Shown one piece after another: positions 48,061-60,944 of a stretch of DNA of 64,000 nt. A model generated the notes under the pieces. That model was not told where the DNA came from, ran no database searches, and worked only from the letters and a program-made list of their open reading frames with translations. Numbering within the stretch: the first letter of the stretch is position 1; each line of letters starts with the position of its first letter. Location of the stretch: positions 124,001 to 188,000 of the forward strand of contig NW_020312247.1 in NCBI RefSeq assembly GCF_002999335.1. The letters run 5' to 3'. Origin of the DNA: Cyclospora cayetanensis. Taxonomy: Eukaryota > Apicomplexa > Conoidasida > Eucoccidiorida > Eimeriidae. Made by a program: the position numbers and the translations under genes.

Positions 48061-51000
48061 CGTCCTCCAGTCTGAAGCCAGCAGTTAAGTTCCCTGGGGA
48101 TTCTGCAGGCGGCATCTCGCGCTATGAAAGGATTCTGGCAGCTGCTGTTTGGGCAACACTGGAAGAGCAACAACAGCGGGAGCTCCTGGTGCTTCGGAAG
48201 CGGAGAAGGCTGCCAGCGCACCTTGTCTGCGGCATTCGATTCGCGGCAGTTGGTGTACTTCTGGTAGAATACGACTAAAGGGAGCCGCTGGCAAAAAGGC
48301 ATGCCCAGTCTTGCATGCATGCAACGCCTTCCACCAGCATCAGCGCAGTGGGCGATCGGGGCAGAGGGGAGGGGGGCCCCTCGGTGTCAAGAACCACTGG
48401 CAAGATTCTGTCTCGAAGGGCCTTGTGCTGCCCTCAATTTGCTCGCAGTGGTAGAATTAATGGGCTATTTAATGCATATGAATTCTCTCTGTTCTGCTGG
48501 TCAACACATTTCCACCAATTTCCACCAGCACACTGACGCTACTCCTGAAGCCACGGCTGCAGCCACCACTGGCGACGGTAGCAGCGTTCGGCACCCACAC
48601 CACACTACAGCCCGACTCAACACGGATTAATACACATCTAAAGGCCACACCGAAGGAGATAGACGGTATCAGCGAGCACAAGATTAGAACATCACGCCAT
48701 GAACGGCAGCACACGCACCAACATTTACACACACACGCACGCATACATGCCAGAAACATACATGAGCATGAATGTCTGCATGCATACACATGTAGACATC
48801 CACACACTGACACATACACGCATATCCTCGCAGGCAGAAACAACGCAGACAAGTAGCAGCACGAAGGCGCAATGTGCACACTTCATTAGAGAGTACAGTG
48901 ACAAGAGAAAGAGCTGCTACGGCATGCACCGCGATGGGCGCTTTTTTGGCTCCCCAAAGCTCTCCTACGTGCGCAGTCGAGCTACCGTGTGACCTTGGCA
49001 TAGAGTTCTAGACTACCGTATCTACTCACTTCGGCATCCTTTCTCGCTTCATAGAGGAGATGCGCCTACTCTGTGCCATATGCGCAGATTTCAAGGGAGG
49101 TGGACCGCAGTTCGTGTATGACCCCAGGCTCAAAAGAAAAGAGCTTTCTCCTGCCCTTTCTAATAGCGCTGCCCCTTATACGTCACCAAAGGCGGAGGAG
49201 CGACGGGGGTCACCCTAGACCAGGGAGAAAAACACCACTTTTGAAACAGCCTGCGGGAGTTGGCAGAGACGAGGTGGCTCTACGTTTCTCGCTTCTTCCT
49301 GCCGTTCCTCCTGAAGGCATACCCTTCTTCTGTTGATGGAAAAAACACCTCTGCTTTAGGTCCCGACGAGACTACTTGCCAGCCATTTAGCACCAGTTGC
49401 AACAGCAGGGGAGGTCGCACTATGGCTAAAAATGAATAAACACGGACAGCGGAGGGACGCACAAAGAAACACATGAAGCAACTAAATGCAAATATCCTTG
49501 AGCGCCTTCTGGCTTCTTCAAGAAGTCCAGCTTCCCTAATCCCAGCTTTCGCCTCCTGCTCTCGCTAGAAACAAGACTCCTCTCCCTCTAGAGGCCCCCT
49601 CCCCCCCCCCCCCCGCTACGAAAGGTGCAGCAGAAAGACACGACAGCAACTTCGGCGTCCCCTGGGGTACGAGTTTCTACGATTTTGCCTCCCCTTGGGG
49701 AGCGCGGACCTGCTTCTCCAAAGGAGGCTGCTGCCGTACCACTCCCTATACGGAGCGCTAGGTGCAGCTGCCTACAGCGGCAGCAGCCTAAACGGCCAGT
49801 CTTCTCCCTGCGGATCCTCTCCCCAACGCACTCCTTATGCAGCTGCGATCTGGTATAGCCCTATCCCGTGCCCTAATTATTACGCGAAACGACCGCTGCA
49901 CTGCTGCAGCGAGTTTTCCCTGACACCTACTTATATCTTAAAGCCCTCCCTCGTCGGTGCAGGAAGCTGCAGCAAGGGGCAGGTAGGGGGCCAGCTCTAA
50001 GAAGAGGGCACATGCTGCGCCAAGGAAGGCGCTAAAACCTCAGCTGTTTTAAAGGCCAACAACGAGTTAGGTCCGCCTGGAGCCCCCACCTCGCTGCAGC
50101 AAAATAGGATGTTGCTTGAATGTTGTTCGTTGGTCACTGCCCTCGGAGGAGGAGAGCAGTGTAGGCGACAGCCGGGTAGCCATAGGGCCCTTTGCGTGAA
50201 GAGAGATCCTTGCCTCCACAAAGGGACGGTTTAACCACCCCATAAATAGCCCCGTAATGGAAGGAGCGTAAACCGAGCGCCATAGACAGTCTTGCGCTGT
50301 AACTGCAATTCGTGCAACCACTCACAGCCCTTCTCTCAAGCCACAAAAAGCTCCATCGGAGGGCCTTTATGACGCCGCAACAGGATTCCAGCGCCACTGT
50401 AGTTGGACGAGCCTTGCATAAGCCGCAGCACGCGTCCGACTGCTTCTGGAAGCCCCAAGACTTGAGTTGCCGTTGCCAGTGTGCTGCTGCTGCTGCTGCA
50501 TACCACGGCAGCTTTTCTGCAACAGCAGTTTGTGTTGCCGCGTGGCGATGATTCATGAATAAATGTATATATATTTGTATAAACAGGTATATATATATAT
50601 TTCTACCTCCCCCGCACGCAACCCAGTGCTCATTTATCGGCCAAATGAACCAGTGTGAACCTGCTTCTCAGCAGCAGCGAGCTGCTGCATGTGATGCTGG
50701 AAGAGGCGCAAAAAACGATCTATGCGCGGCCGCTAGTCGCGGTATATATATATATTAATATATATACACCTGAAACTTGCTGCTGCTGTTACTGCTATTG
50801 CTGCTGTTGCTGCTGCAGATTTCTGCAGCCAAAGAAGCAGCAAAAAGAAGATCAAACCGAAGCAAAAACAAAATAAGACGATGGGTGAGAGATAGACTCT
50901 GGAGACCAGCTTATGCATATATATATATGAATATATATATATATGTGTATATGTATATATATATATAAAGGTATAACCGCCAGTATGAGTGCTGCTGCTA

Positions 51001-51132
51001 CTACTGCTGCTGCTACTGCCGCTGCTACTGCTACTGCTGCTGCTACTGCTTTTGCGCGGCAGCTGTGACGCGGTGACTGTACACCTGCTGGTTGATTAAG
51101 AAGCGTGTAGAAATAATGCCTGCTGCTGCAAC
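48061..51132. other. Region between LMF start and zinc-finger gene: mostly non-coding
   Basis: Contains the unresolved 5' end of the LMF gene, a CACACATACA array (~48700-48835), a poly-C run of about 15 (49599-49614) and AT-rich arrays (~50555-50600, ~50745-50765, ~50915-50970) with CTG/CTA trinucleotides. A plus-strand frame at 49695-50000 (HSLYGALGAAAYSGSS ... IWYSPIPCPNYYAKRP) looks protein-like, but has no family match or splice support. A minus frame near 50520-50340 (VLGLPEAVGRVLRLMQG) could be a distal exon of the zinc-finger gene. Confidence 0.45.
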
Positions 51133-54100
51133 TCAAAGGAGTGCATGCGATGCGAAGTGCAGCTTTGTGTCCGCTGCGTTTACATTCCCAGTTGCAGTGT
51201 CGGAGGAGGTGCAAGGGGCCTCCCCGATGCCAATCTCGGCAGCAGCATCCGCCGTTCCCTGAGGCTGCCGTCCCAGAGTGCCACCCCCCTGCGCTCCAGC
51301 CTTGTTGCTGCAGGAGCTCGTGCTCATGGGACTGGTTTCGTTGGTTCCCATAGACAACGAATGACAGGGGCTGCTGCTGCCGCTGCGGCCGTTCCTGCTG
51401 CTGCTGCTGCCCGTCAAGCCGCAGACAGTCGACGCCAGCGAGGCTGGGAGGATGGGAGTTCGCAGTTGCGCGGCGAGCGGCGTGGGGGCGCTATTGTTGC
51501 TGGAACTGTTGCGAGACAGAGAGGCGAGTCCAAGCACTGCAGCCGCCACGGCTCGCTGCTGCTGCTGCTGCTGCTGCTGCGGATTGCTCTGCTGCTTCCG
51601 CTTGCCTTTGAGCCTCTTGAGCGGCGCGTCCGTTCCCTGACTCTCCGCCAGCAGCCGGAACGTGTTCAGGTGGTGTCTGTAAACCTGCTTTGCATACTCT
51701 GCCACGACGGCATCTCCCTCGGGGCCCCTAGGGGCCCCACACTTGTTGCATCGGAAGCGCCTCGGGAAGTTCACGTTGCTGCAGCTGCGGCATAACCAGT
51801 TGCCGTTGCGACCACGCACAGGATTTGCCGCTGAGGCTGCACCTGCACCGCCTTCCCCAGTCAATGCGCAGGAGGGGGGGGCTCCTCCTCGCTGCGCCTG
51901 CTGCTCCAGGCAGCACATCGGATCGCCGTATATCTTCAGGAAAGACGAAGGGTTCCTGAATTCGTCAGGGTGCGCCAACATCGTAGGAGCCGCGAAATTC
52001 GGCCCACCGACCCCTGCGCAACAACACACAACAACGGCACAACCGACTTCCTCTTCGCTGCAAAATGATACCCCACGATGGACTCCTCCTCCCACGCAAA
52101 GGCATACCAAATCCTCTGCCCATATATTTAGAGACATACATAAAAGCAAGCTGCATACACTACGGCTCTCCCTCGCTCCACACGCTGCACGCGTGCACAG
52201 AAAGCCGCACGCCAATATTTCAGGGAGAGCAATATCAAGATAGAGATAAAAACACATCGAGAGAGAGAGATAGATCGATATAAAGATAAAGACACATCAA
52301 GACAAAGACACATCGAGATAAAGATAAGGACACATCAAGATAAAGATAAAGACACATCAAGATAAAGATAAGAACACATCAAGATAAAGACACATCGAGA
52401 TAAAGATAAGGACACATCGATATAAAGATAAAGACACATCAAGATGAAGATAAGAACACATCGAGATAAAGACACATCGAGATAACGATAAAGACACATC
52501 GAGATAAAGATAAGGACACATCGAGATAAAGACACATCGAGATAAAGATAAAGACACATCGAGATAAAGATAAGGACACATCGAGATAAAGACACATCGA
52601 CATAAAGATAAAGACACATCGATATAGAGATAAGGACACATCAAGATAAAGATAAGGACACATCGAGATAAAGACACATCAAGATAAAGACACATCAAGA
52701 TAAGGACACATCAAGATAAAGATAAAGACACATCGAGATAAAGACACATCGACATAAAGATAAAGACACATCAAGATAAAGACACATCGAGATAAAGATA
52801 AAGACACATCGAGATAAAGACACATCGAGATAAAGATAAGGACACATCGAGATAAAGACACATCGAGATAAAGATCGAGATAAGGACACATCGAGATAAA
52901 GATAGATCGAGAGAGCTGTACCGAGATATGACGAGAGAAAGAGTATAAATCTGGCTCACCCTGCATCCAGGATATCAAATTTTTACCGAATGCATCGGGC
53001 CTAGGATGGGCATGCCGGGTAAGTGCCAGTGCAGCCCCCAAGATATCCGCCGCTCTGCCTGCTGCTGCCTCCGCCGAAAGACCTTCTTGCTGCAATTCCG
53101 CTAGGAGGCCGTCCCTCAAATCACGAGCCTTTAGCGCGAGCTGCAGCAATCCGAGCAGTCCGAAGCAACAAAACAACGAACAGCATGGGATGCAGAACCG
53201 ACAAGACACTGGCTTGCAGGGGACACACAACTCGAAGCCGCGCAAGGACCTAAATATATATATAAATATCTATATACGTACACAAATATGTGCACATACA
53301 TATATATATATATATATACATCTATATGTATGTGTAGATGTAGATACGCATCATCTAGCAACATTGAGCTCCCGTTCTTTCCATGCTCCTAGGCTTTGTG
53401 CTATCTCCGGGGTAGTCTCACCATCACAGCAGCAGTTCCCTGGAGACTCCCTGTCGCAGCGTCTCCTATATGAGCATCCTGCTGCTGCTGCTGCTGCTGC
53501 TGGAGTGCTGCAGAGATAACAACGGGGGGTTCTAGGGAGAAGCCTTGCCCCTGAGGCGTGCGGCAGTCGCTGCTGCTAGCGGGAGTCACGTCTCCAGATG
53601 TGTAGTGAGTAAACCTGCTGCTTAGACCCCCTCCACTGAGGTGTTGCTGCTGCCAGTCCTGCTGGTGCTGTTGCGATGTGTTATCCTCAGAAGCTGAGCC
53701 TAAGCCTTCAAGCGCATTGCGCATCAGTGCGTCTAGCTGCTTCTGAAGGGAGAGCGCCTCTCCAAAATCGATCCATTGTTGTTGCTGTTGGTGCTGCTGC
53801 TGTTGCTCTAGCGAATCACGAACGAGAGGGCCGTTTCCTCCCCCCCTGCCTCCAGACAAGCCAAGCTGCTGCTGCTGCTGGGCGCCGCTGCTGCTCGCCT
53901 GCTGGTGCTGCAGCTGCTGCTTTTCTGCTACCTGCTGTTGTCTGTGCAGTGAATGCCTCTTCGGCTGCGTTCTCCCCGCCGGTGCCGCTTGCTGCTGCTG
54001 CTGCCTGCCGCTGTTGCTGCAGCGCGTGCAGCCGCGGCTCGCACCAACTCCCTGCGCTTGGCAGAGACACGTCAGAGGGTAGTCAGGAGTCTCTCTCGAT

Positions 54101-54447
54101 CCGCCTGGCCCTCCGCCTGCTACATCAGCCTCCTGTAAAGGCTGCTGCTGCTGTCTCTGCTGCTGCTGCTGCTGCTGCTGCTGGTGGTCATCCTGCTGCT
54201 GGGGAGGAAACAAGCCAGGAGCTCCTCCTGCCAGCTGCTTCAGCGCACGCAGTAAATCGGCTTCAGTAACGGCCTCCAGCTGGCGCTGCATGCTTTCCAG
54301 ATCCTGCGGCTGCTGCTGTTGCTGCGTTGGGTGCTCAGCACCAGCGGACAGACACTGCTGCTGCCTCTGCTGCTGCTGAGGAGGCAACAGCAAAACGCGG
54401 TGCCGAAACTCCTTCAGGGGGAGGTGAGAAAGCGCGGGCTTTGGCAT
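51133..54447 (-). CDS. Gln-rich protein with one RanBP2-type zinc finger
   Basis: Three exons with agreeing phases: 54447-53422 (342 codons), 53140-52987 and 52013-51133. Exon 1 is a low-complexity region of many separate Gln runs (CAG codons), with ordered islands such as LESMQRQLEAVTEADLLRAL and IDFGEALSLQKQLDALMRNA. Exon 2 is helical (ALKARDLRDGLLAELQQEGL). Exon 3 has GNWLCRSCSNVNFPRRFRCN followed by KCGAPRG. This is the C-x2-C-x10-C-x2-C RanBP2 zinc finger (W-x-C-x2-C-x3-N-x6-C-x2-C), a fold that binds single-stranded RNA or ubiquitin. A Ser/Ala-rich tail follows. The RNA-binding type is favoured by the W, N and R/F positions, but this is inference. The large intron 2 holds the GATAAAGACACATC minisatellite. 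Exon 3 may instead end at an internal donor (GGGAAT|GTAAACG) and splice to an exon near 50.5 kb. Confidence 0.8.
52236..52920. repeat. GATAAAGACACATC minisatellite (16- and 22-bp words)
   Basis: About 685 bp made of two interleaved words: CACATCGAGATAAAGA (16 bp) and the same word plus TAAGGA or TAAAGA (22 bp), with A/G changes. It lies in intron 2 of the zinc-finger gene. It is free of stops in several minus-strand frames. Confidence 0.9.
53250..53345. repeat. TATATA/CATATA tract
   Basis: AT-rich (TA)n and ACATATATATATA words in intron 1 of the zinc-finger gene. Confidence 0.8.
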
Positions 54448-54919
54448 TCTCTCGCCTGCTGCAGCTGCTGCCGTTCGAATCCCCCTTGAACGCGGCGGAG
54501 ATTTTCAATCTCGACACACGGTTTCCCCCCTCCACGAGGAACGCTGCATGCATGCGGCGCTTCACCTGCGAGAGGCGGCGAGGCAAAGGCGAGAGAAAGG
54601 CGTCCTCCTGCGACTGCGTCCTTGCTTCCTTTCTCTGCTGCGAGCGAGAAGGGGGAGGGGAGGGGGTTGGCGCTTTCGAGTTGCTGATGCAGGCGGAGGG
54701 ATCGTTTGCGCCTACTATCTCGTATTTTTACAGCTACAATGGGAGAGCGAGAAGAAGGGAACAAGGCGGTGACAGCAGCCCCAGTACCACAAACTGCCGT
54801 TGGAGAAAGAGAGAAAGAAAGAGGGAGAGCGCAAAGGCAGGCTTTTTTCACCAATTGCAGTCAGGCGAATCGCGGCGGGGGCTTTTCTAAGGCAGATGGA
54901 GTGCGGGGTAGGGTCAGAA

Positions 54920-56260
54920 CGTCTGTTTGAAGGGGCCTTCTCATAGGCTCAACGACGCAGATTTGCGTTGTTACAGTGTATTTGCCGCTAAATATATACA
55001 AGAACCACACCCCACCTGCTGCTGGGATGCAGTTGTACTTGCGCCTGTAAGTATTTCCTGCTGGTGCCGCCGCTGCCGCTGCCGCTGCCGCGCCAACTAC
55101 GTCCTCAATAAAAGGAAGACACAGAAGGTGCACCAGCAGAAATAGGAACCCTTCTTTCAAGAGCTGCTACAGCTTTGCTTTCACGCTGTGCTACCTACTT
55201 TTAAGGGCCGGCAGCAGCTGCGACAGCTGCCGCTGCTGGAGGGGGACGGGCAGCTGCGGCGGGGGGCAGGAGACAATCCCGTCTGGTGGCTGCCTCAGCA
55301 GACTTTGCTGGCTGCCCTGATAATAAACGAAGAGACAGAAATCAGAAAGGAATTCGGTGTTGTATTTCGCCAGGCGATGGACACACTTACGGTGCAGTAT
55401 CCTGAGCTGCACAGCACGCAGTATGACACACGCTGCTGCTGCTGGCGCTGCTGCTGCTGCTGTGCTGGTGTCGATGGCGGCTGCCGCAGTCGAGATAAGG
55501 GCCGAACCAGGAAGCCCCAAGAGACACACACACAACTAAAAGACCTAAAACAATAAAAGTGTTGAGGAAAAAGATTTAAAAGGCCCATACACGAAGCACA
55601 CAAGCCTACCTGAAGTAGCACCAGCGGGGAGTGGCATACTCCTGCTGCTGAGGGAGACAGAGGGGCTGCTGCTGCTTCCTGCGGGCTCCTATCTCCCAAG
55701 AACGTCCAGCGCCTTCTATTGCGCTATATTCCCCAAAGAATTGTCTCCTTGACTCCCAAATCCTTTTGCTCACTTACACCCCAAACCGCAGGTTGTGGCC
55801 CCTGCCCACACCACGACGCCTCGCGCTCTCGCGGTTCTACTATTGGTTCCTGCTAGATCCTAATAGAACGCAGCTGTCTCTTTCGGTGTCCTCCACCGTC
55901 TCGTTGCGCTTCGCGTCTCCCGAAATCCTACAGCACCGGTTGCCGCTCTGTGCGTCTGCCCAGCTACCCATATGCAATGCCACGACTGTCCATTTGCATG
56001 GGGGCTATGAGGCATCTGTCTCCTCGCATCGCTTTCCCTGCCTAGTCCCCTCGCCTCCTCCACCTGTATAGCCTAGAAGAGGCTGTGTAAAGTCGCCGTC
56101 CAAAGAGTCTGCATCATCAACCCATGAACTAACTCCCTCTACAATCAACTCACCCCTGTGCTCCGCCCACGATATCGCTTTTGTCCACGGTTTCGCCTTG
56201 GGACCGATGCACACGCCTCCAGGCCTCCATTTCGCTCCCCGCTGGAACAAACAGCTGTTT
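54920..56260 (-). CDS. Unidentified gene, partial exon set
   Basis: Several minus-strand pieces bounded by good splice sites but with no recognised family. These are: ~56247-56155 (SEMEAWRRVHRSQGETVDKS, donor GTGAGT), ~55699-55613 (APLSPSAAGVCHSPLVLLQ, donor GTAGGC), ~55500-55395 (a CAG-rich stretch, donor GTAAGT), 55309-~55203 (after TTTATTATCAG; LLRQPPDGIVSCPPPQLPVP and a Gln/Leu stretch) and ~55167-55010 (QLLKEGFLFLLVHLLCLPFI, an Ala run, then GNTYRRKYNCIPAA). The last exon has a hydrophobic segment of about 16 residues. The order and the frame of the middle exon are uncertain. It may belong with the fragment at 56789-57013 or be a separate gene. Confidence 0.35.
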
Positions 56261-56788
56261 TACACAGAAAAAAAATTTCTCGACACGTGGCAGTGAGGGG
56301 AGAGAGCCTTTGGTAGAGGGAGAGAGAGCGAGTGAGCGAGCGAGGAAGATAGAGAGATCGAGCGCGCACGCGAGAGAAAGCGAAACCCACACTCATATTG
56401 TTGACCACTCAGCTACGTTCAAAATCGCGTCTTCCGTTACACTGGTTTTATTGAACTATAAACCAGTCAAGATCCAACTACCTGATTTCTGCACTCGAAC
56501 AGCAAACGTATTCTAAGGTGCAACGTTACCCCAATTCAAAGAAACGGGGTGTTGGGAGGCTGTGCAGCGTCTGCAATGTGCAACTCGCCGTGAAATCTCG
56601 AAGCGCTAAAAAGAAGGAGCTATACGAATTCTAACCGTCGCCTTTACCCTCATTTCGGGAACTGTGAGGGAGTCGGGCGGGAGAAGGAGGGAGCTCTTTT
56701 AGAAACACCCCGTAACTTCTGCCGAGTTGGTGTAGAGACTTCAGCTTAATGTCTCTCTACAAAAAAACCGAACTGCGAGCGCTGCCCC

Positions 56789-57013
56789 TCACTTCCTCAC
56801 CACGCGGAGAGCTCCCACGGCGTTGTCGATCTGTGAGGTGACGCACATCACCTGGAAGAAACTCTCGACAGCAGCCGCGAAAACAGTTTTAGACGGATAA
56901 AGGCACAGGCAGAAGGGATACATGCCGTCAAGAGATGCGCTGGAAATGTGGGGAGAAAGTACCACTTTACACAGAGAAGGGTGTGGTGGCAGAAGCCCAT
57001 TTTTGACAACCAC
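56789..57013 (-). CDS. Last exon of an unidentified gene, PH-domain-like C-terminus
   Basis: After an acceptor-like CCCCACATTTCCAG the frame reads SLDGMYPFCLCLYPSKTVF, then AAAVESFFQVMCVTSQIDNA, then VGALRVVRK and stop at 56789. A hydrophobic strand, a K-T-x-x-F-A-A-A-x-x-x turn, then a helix of the type 'W....I..A' is typical of the end of a pleckstrin homology domain. The tryptophan is replaced by M/C and there are no upstream exons that I can join with confidence between 57.0 and 59.3 kb. The PH reading is a hypothesis. Confidence 0.35.
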   Translation of the reverse strand: MVVKNGLLPPHPSLCKVVLSPHISSASLDGMYPFCLCLYPSKTVFAAAVESFFQVMCVTSQIDNAVGALRVVRK

Positions 57014-59311
57014 CCCCTATAAGGAAGGCTTCACCAGGGTAGAGCGGTTTTTTATCAAGGCGGTGAAGGTCATTTTTTTCTGTACTGTGCGGTATATCAT
57101 GACAAGTCACCATACATAGAGGGACACTTGCGGCGGCTGCTTCTATGGAATTTGCTTCATGGCTTTGGCGAGAGGAAAAAGAACGCCGAGGCGGCTGGTG
57201 CCACGGCTACGTTTCGAGGGATCCTCCGTTGCAACTTGCAGCCGCGGGTGGAGAGAAGTGACAATAAAAATGCTTTACATATACACCTATTCGCAGGGTC
57301 GCTTCGCAGTCAGGGTGGGGGTGGCGCGAAAGATCCCAGAATAGGCACTTGTGCACTAACCAGCGCTGAAGAGAAGGGAAAGAGTCGCGTCGTAGGTAGG
57401 GAACGAACAGAGCTTGTACTAGTAAGATACAGTGGAGTGCAAGCTTCAACCTATAAATGCGGCACTAAGGAAGTGCCCTGAGGCCTCTCAGTGTGGCTCC
57501 TCCTGCTGTCTCTCGCTGCCAGTTGCCGGCGGTCCGTCTCGGAGGGACTGCAGCGCAGGAGTCGAGAAGCGCTGCAGCAAAGACTTGGCAAATAGCCTAC
57601 CTATCCGCGAAGGTTCCACAGCCGAGAGTCGACTGTCTACATGCGTGAAGCAGGATGGCTGCTTCACCGTCTCTCCCCGTGCGTTCCTTTCCCCTGTCAG
57701 AGTTACGGACTGCCAGGCATCTGCGTACCGCCGTGCGCCATAACCCTTCCCGCATCAACGCTGCGAAAGCTCAGGATTTGCCTCAGCCGCCACTTTCAAA
57801 GAAGAGACTTTTCTCCAAAGTGCCCCCCTGCCCCCCCCCTTCCAAGGCAGCCTGAGCTCAAAGCCGAGGTCGCTTAGGGGCACAGTCACAGGCAACAACC
57901 GCCAGAGTCTGGAGGAGGAGAAGTCAAGTTGTTGCTATTTGAGGCACGAACTTAAAAACGAAGAGCTGCCCAGCCCAGCCAAAAGTCTAATGATCAGCTG
58001 TGTCTTGTTGCAGCTGCTCCTACACTGGGTGAGCTCCCCCTCCCGCATGCGAAACACCCGAGGAGGTGCACCGCTGCGTACAGTTCAGAAACCACCTTGC
58101 TATGAGCAAAGCAAGCCTAGCACACGCTTCGCCTTCACCCACCACAACCTGTAGGACCCGCAGACGAACCCTTTAAGTGTAGGGAATACATGCCATGTGC
58201 CGGCTGTTTTGCACTCTCTTTCTCTATTCTTGTAGCCTTTTCCCTCCCTCTAATCGCTTCCATCAGCGTCACTAGGAGGCAGTTGCACTGCATCCACCAC
58301 AACACTGTGGGGGACAGTAGAGAGCTTTGTAGCCGCCTTTGCGCCTTTCTCTATCTGACTTTATAAGTGCGAGAACTGACTGGTATTCATGGAGTGCAGA
58401 TATAAATATACAGATAGAGATATATGCCGGACGCACATCTATCAGCTGCACTTGGCAACAGTGCACAAGTATTTGGTTATGCTGCCCTAACTGTTTGTAT
58501 CCCATTTGGAAACAAGTAGCAGAAGAACCCGGTCTTCTAAAGCAGCCTGCTGTAGCCACCTATGAAGTCGCTGAGTGACAAAGTTGCTGGCCCCTAGAGA
58601 ATCAACACGACGTGCAAAGACACCCTATGACACAGACAACAGACTCTCCCATATACAGAGCCCTTTTTTGAGAAAACGCAGGGAGGACAAAGAGGACTAG
58701 TCATTAAAGAGGGGATTTGAGGCGCTCTGCAAACCCGGCACACACATACACACAAATACATATACATATATATATATACACCCCACAAACACTGTCTAAA
58801 TGCCAGGCAGTTACGGACAGACAGGAAATCAGCTAGAAAAAGACGCGGAGGCGGCCATCACAAAGCCTCTCTGCCTCTCACACTGCGGTGGATGACGCAA
58901 GAGAACTGCGTGTATATCTGTATATATATATATATATATGTATAGATGTACAAGACAGCACTAGCCTAAATCGCATGAAAGCACCGATAAGACCGTGGCA
59001 GCTCTTTGGAGGCAAGGCATGAAGGGTGTCTTGCCTGTTACTGAGGAACAGAAAAGTTAATGGCAAGAGGGGCTAACGAGAGGAAAAGGCACAGCGTTGC
59101 GGCGAGAAAGCCCCAAACTTGGATGTTGTACCTGAAACATGACTGGACGCTCGAAGAGATGGCGCGCGTTGGGAGCTGCTCTTCCGTCTGAGTTACACGC
59201 CGAGAGGGGAAACTGATAAGCAATGATGCCAAGCGCATGCATGCGCGTGCTGCCGCCACCGAACACCCTAGCAGTCAATTTTGCGACTCTATAATTGAGC
59301 GAGGACGGACG
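57014..59311. other. Region without assembled gene
   Basis: May contain upstream exons of the fragment ending at 56789. It holds short AT tracts (~58750-58780, ~58915-58945). The minus-strand frame 59259-59038 encodes 73 residues ending in YNIQVWGFLAATLCLFLSLA plus a short tail, with an acceptor (TTTCAG) directly before YNIQ. It could be a membrane-anchored last exon or a small membrane protein. It was not identified. Confidence 0.35.
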
Positions 59312-60884
59312 CTATGCGCGATGAAATCTACTAGGCGGATCAACGAACTGCGCATGCAGCCGCAGCTCCTTACCCTGGACAGGAGCTGCAGAGGCAGGGG
59401 GCTGCTGCGCAGTCACCAACAAGGCGCTGCTGCCTGACGGCCCTCCTGAGGATGCTGCTACACCCTGAGAAGCTGCGAAATCGGCACAGAGACATGACGA
59501 AGAAGACACCCCTAGGCTCTGGTGTGCGTTGCCTCCTTGCACTCCTGTGAAGCTGATGCCTGAAAGGCTACCCTACACCTGGAAAAGCCTTTTTCTTGAG
59601 ACACTCACGCGGAGGAGGCTGCCCGTTCGGAAGGCGCATCGCTGAGGGCTGCTGCTGCTGCTGCCGCTGCATCTGTTGCTGCTGCTGCATCTGTTGCTGC
59701 TGCCGCTGCATCTGTTGCTGCTGCTGCGGAAGCCTCTGGGAGGCAATCGCAGATCCCGGTGAGCTGCTCGCTGCCAGCTGCGGAGGAGGCCCTGCTCGCT
59801 GCAATTCGCGAAGATCCGAGTCGAACATGGCGTCGACCGTATCAAAGTTCAGTGCTGTGTGCAGCGGCAGCAAAAACAAGTGCGCATTTGAGGGGTTAAG
59901 CGCTGAGAAAAGCGCTCTTTGAGCTTCTCGAGGGCTTGCAGGGGGCAGCGAGCACGAACGAAAACGGGCGTGCATGCGACAACGTCCACCCATTTCCATT
60001 CAACGCGAAACTCGCGCGAAGAAAGCCTCTCCGTGCATGTCTTGCAGCAGCAGCAGCGGCTAATGGAGCAGCCAGCAATGAGCCCCCCTCAGGTGTGTGC
60101 ACGCATGCACGCATGCATGGATGCCGTGCTGTACGTACCCGCTATCTGAGGATCGCGCTGCAGGACTGCAGTCGCCTTCTTGAGAGTATTCAGCTGCCCC
60201 ACCAAAGCTCGGCGCTCTTCCACGATGTGCGATGGCTGCAGTGGAGGCAGACACAGCAGAAGCAGCAACAGTCCTTCAGAGAGCACTTCCCTCGAAAACC
60301 TCCGTGCCGGTGGCGGCACCAGTGTCGCAGGAGTCAGTTCATACAGCGCAAATAAAAGGAGATGCAAGGCAAGACAGGGAGAGAAAAAGCAGCGTCTCTC
60401 TCCCCCTTTCCTCCCGAAAACAAGTCCTAGACGAAGGAAAGACAGCGAGCGGCGGCAACTACTCATAAGAAAACAGACTGCACTGCACGAAGGCGAATTA
60501 TATAAAGAAAGCCGATGGCAAACGCCCCAACAGCGCTTGCTCTAGTGCCATGCCCCTTCCCCTAAGGTATGCGAGAAACGACCTCTCCAAGGAGCGAGGA
60601 AAACAGCTGCTCGTCATTCAGCTTGTTGTAAAGCTCGAATTGCAACTTGTCTTGCAACTGGCGAACGAGGAAAAAGCCTATTTTCTTGGGTACCTGCGCA
60701 CATCGCAACAAGCACACACCCGTGTTAGGAAAAAGCTGCAGGAAGTCTGCGAAGTAAGAGGCTCCTCCTGTTTTGTGCCTCTGCTTTCCGGCGCAAACGC
60801 CAGAAGGGCGAATCGCACACTGTAAGCGCTGCCCGCCTCGAGATAGAGAGGGCACACCACTCGCTTCGGCAGACCAAACAATAG

Positions 60885-60944
<60 letters not shown>

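Noticed and set aside
52236..52920. CRISPR-like look of regularly spaced repeats.
   Set aside because: No unique spacers; the words tile directly as a minisatellite, inside a eukaryotic intron.
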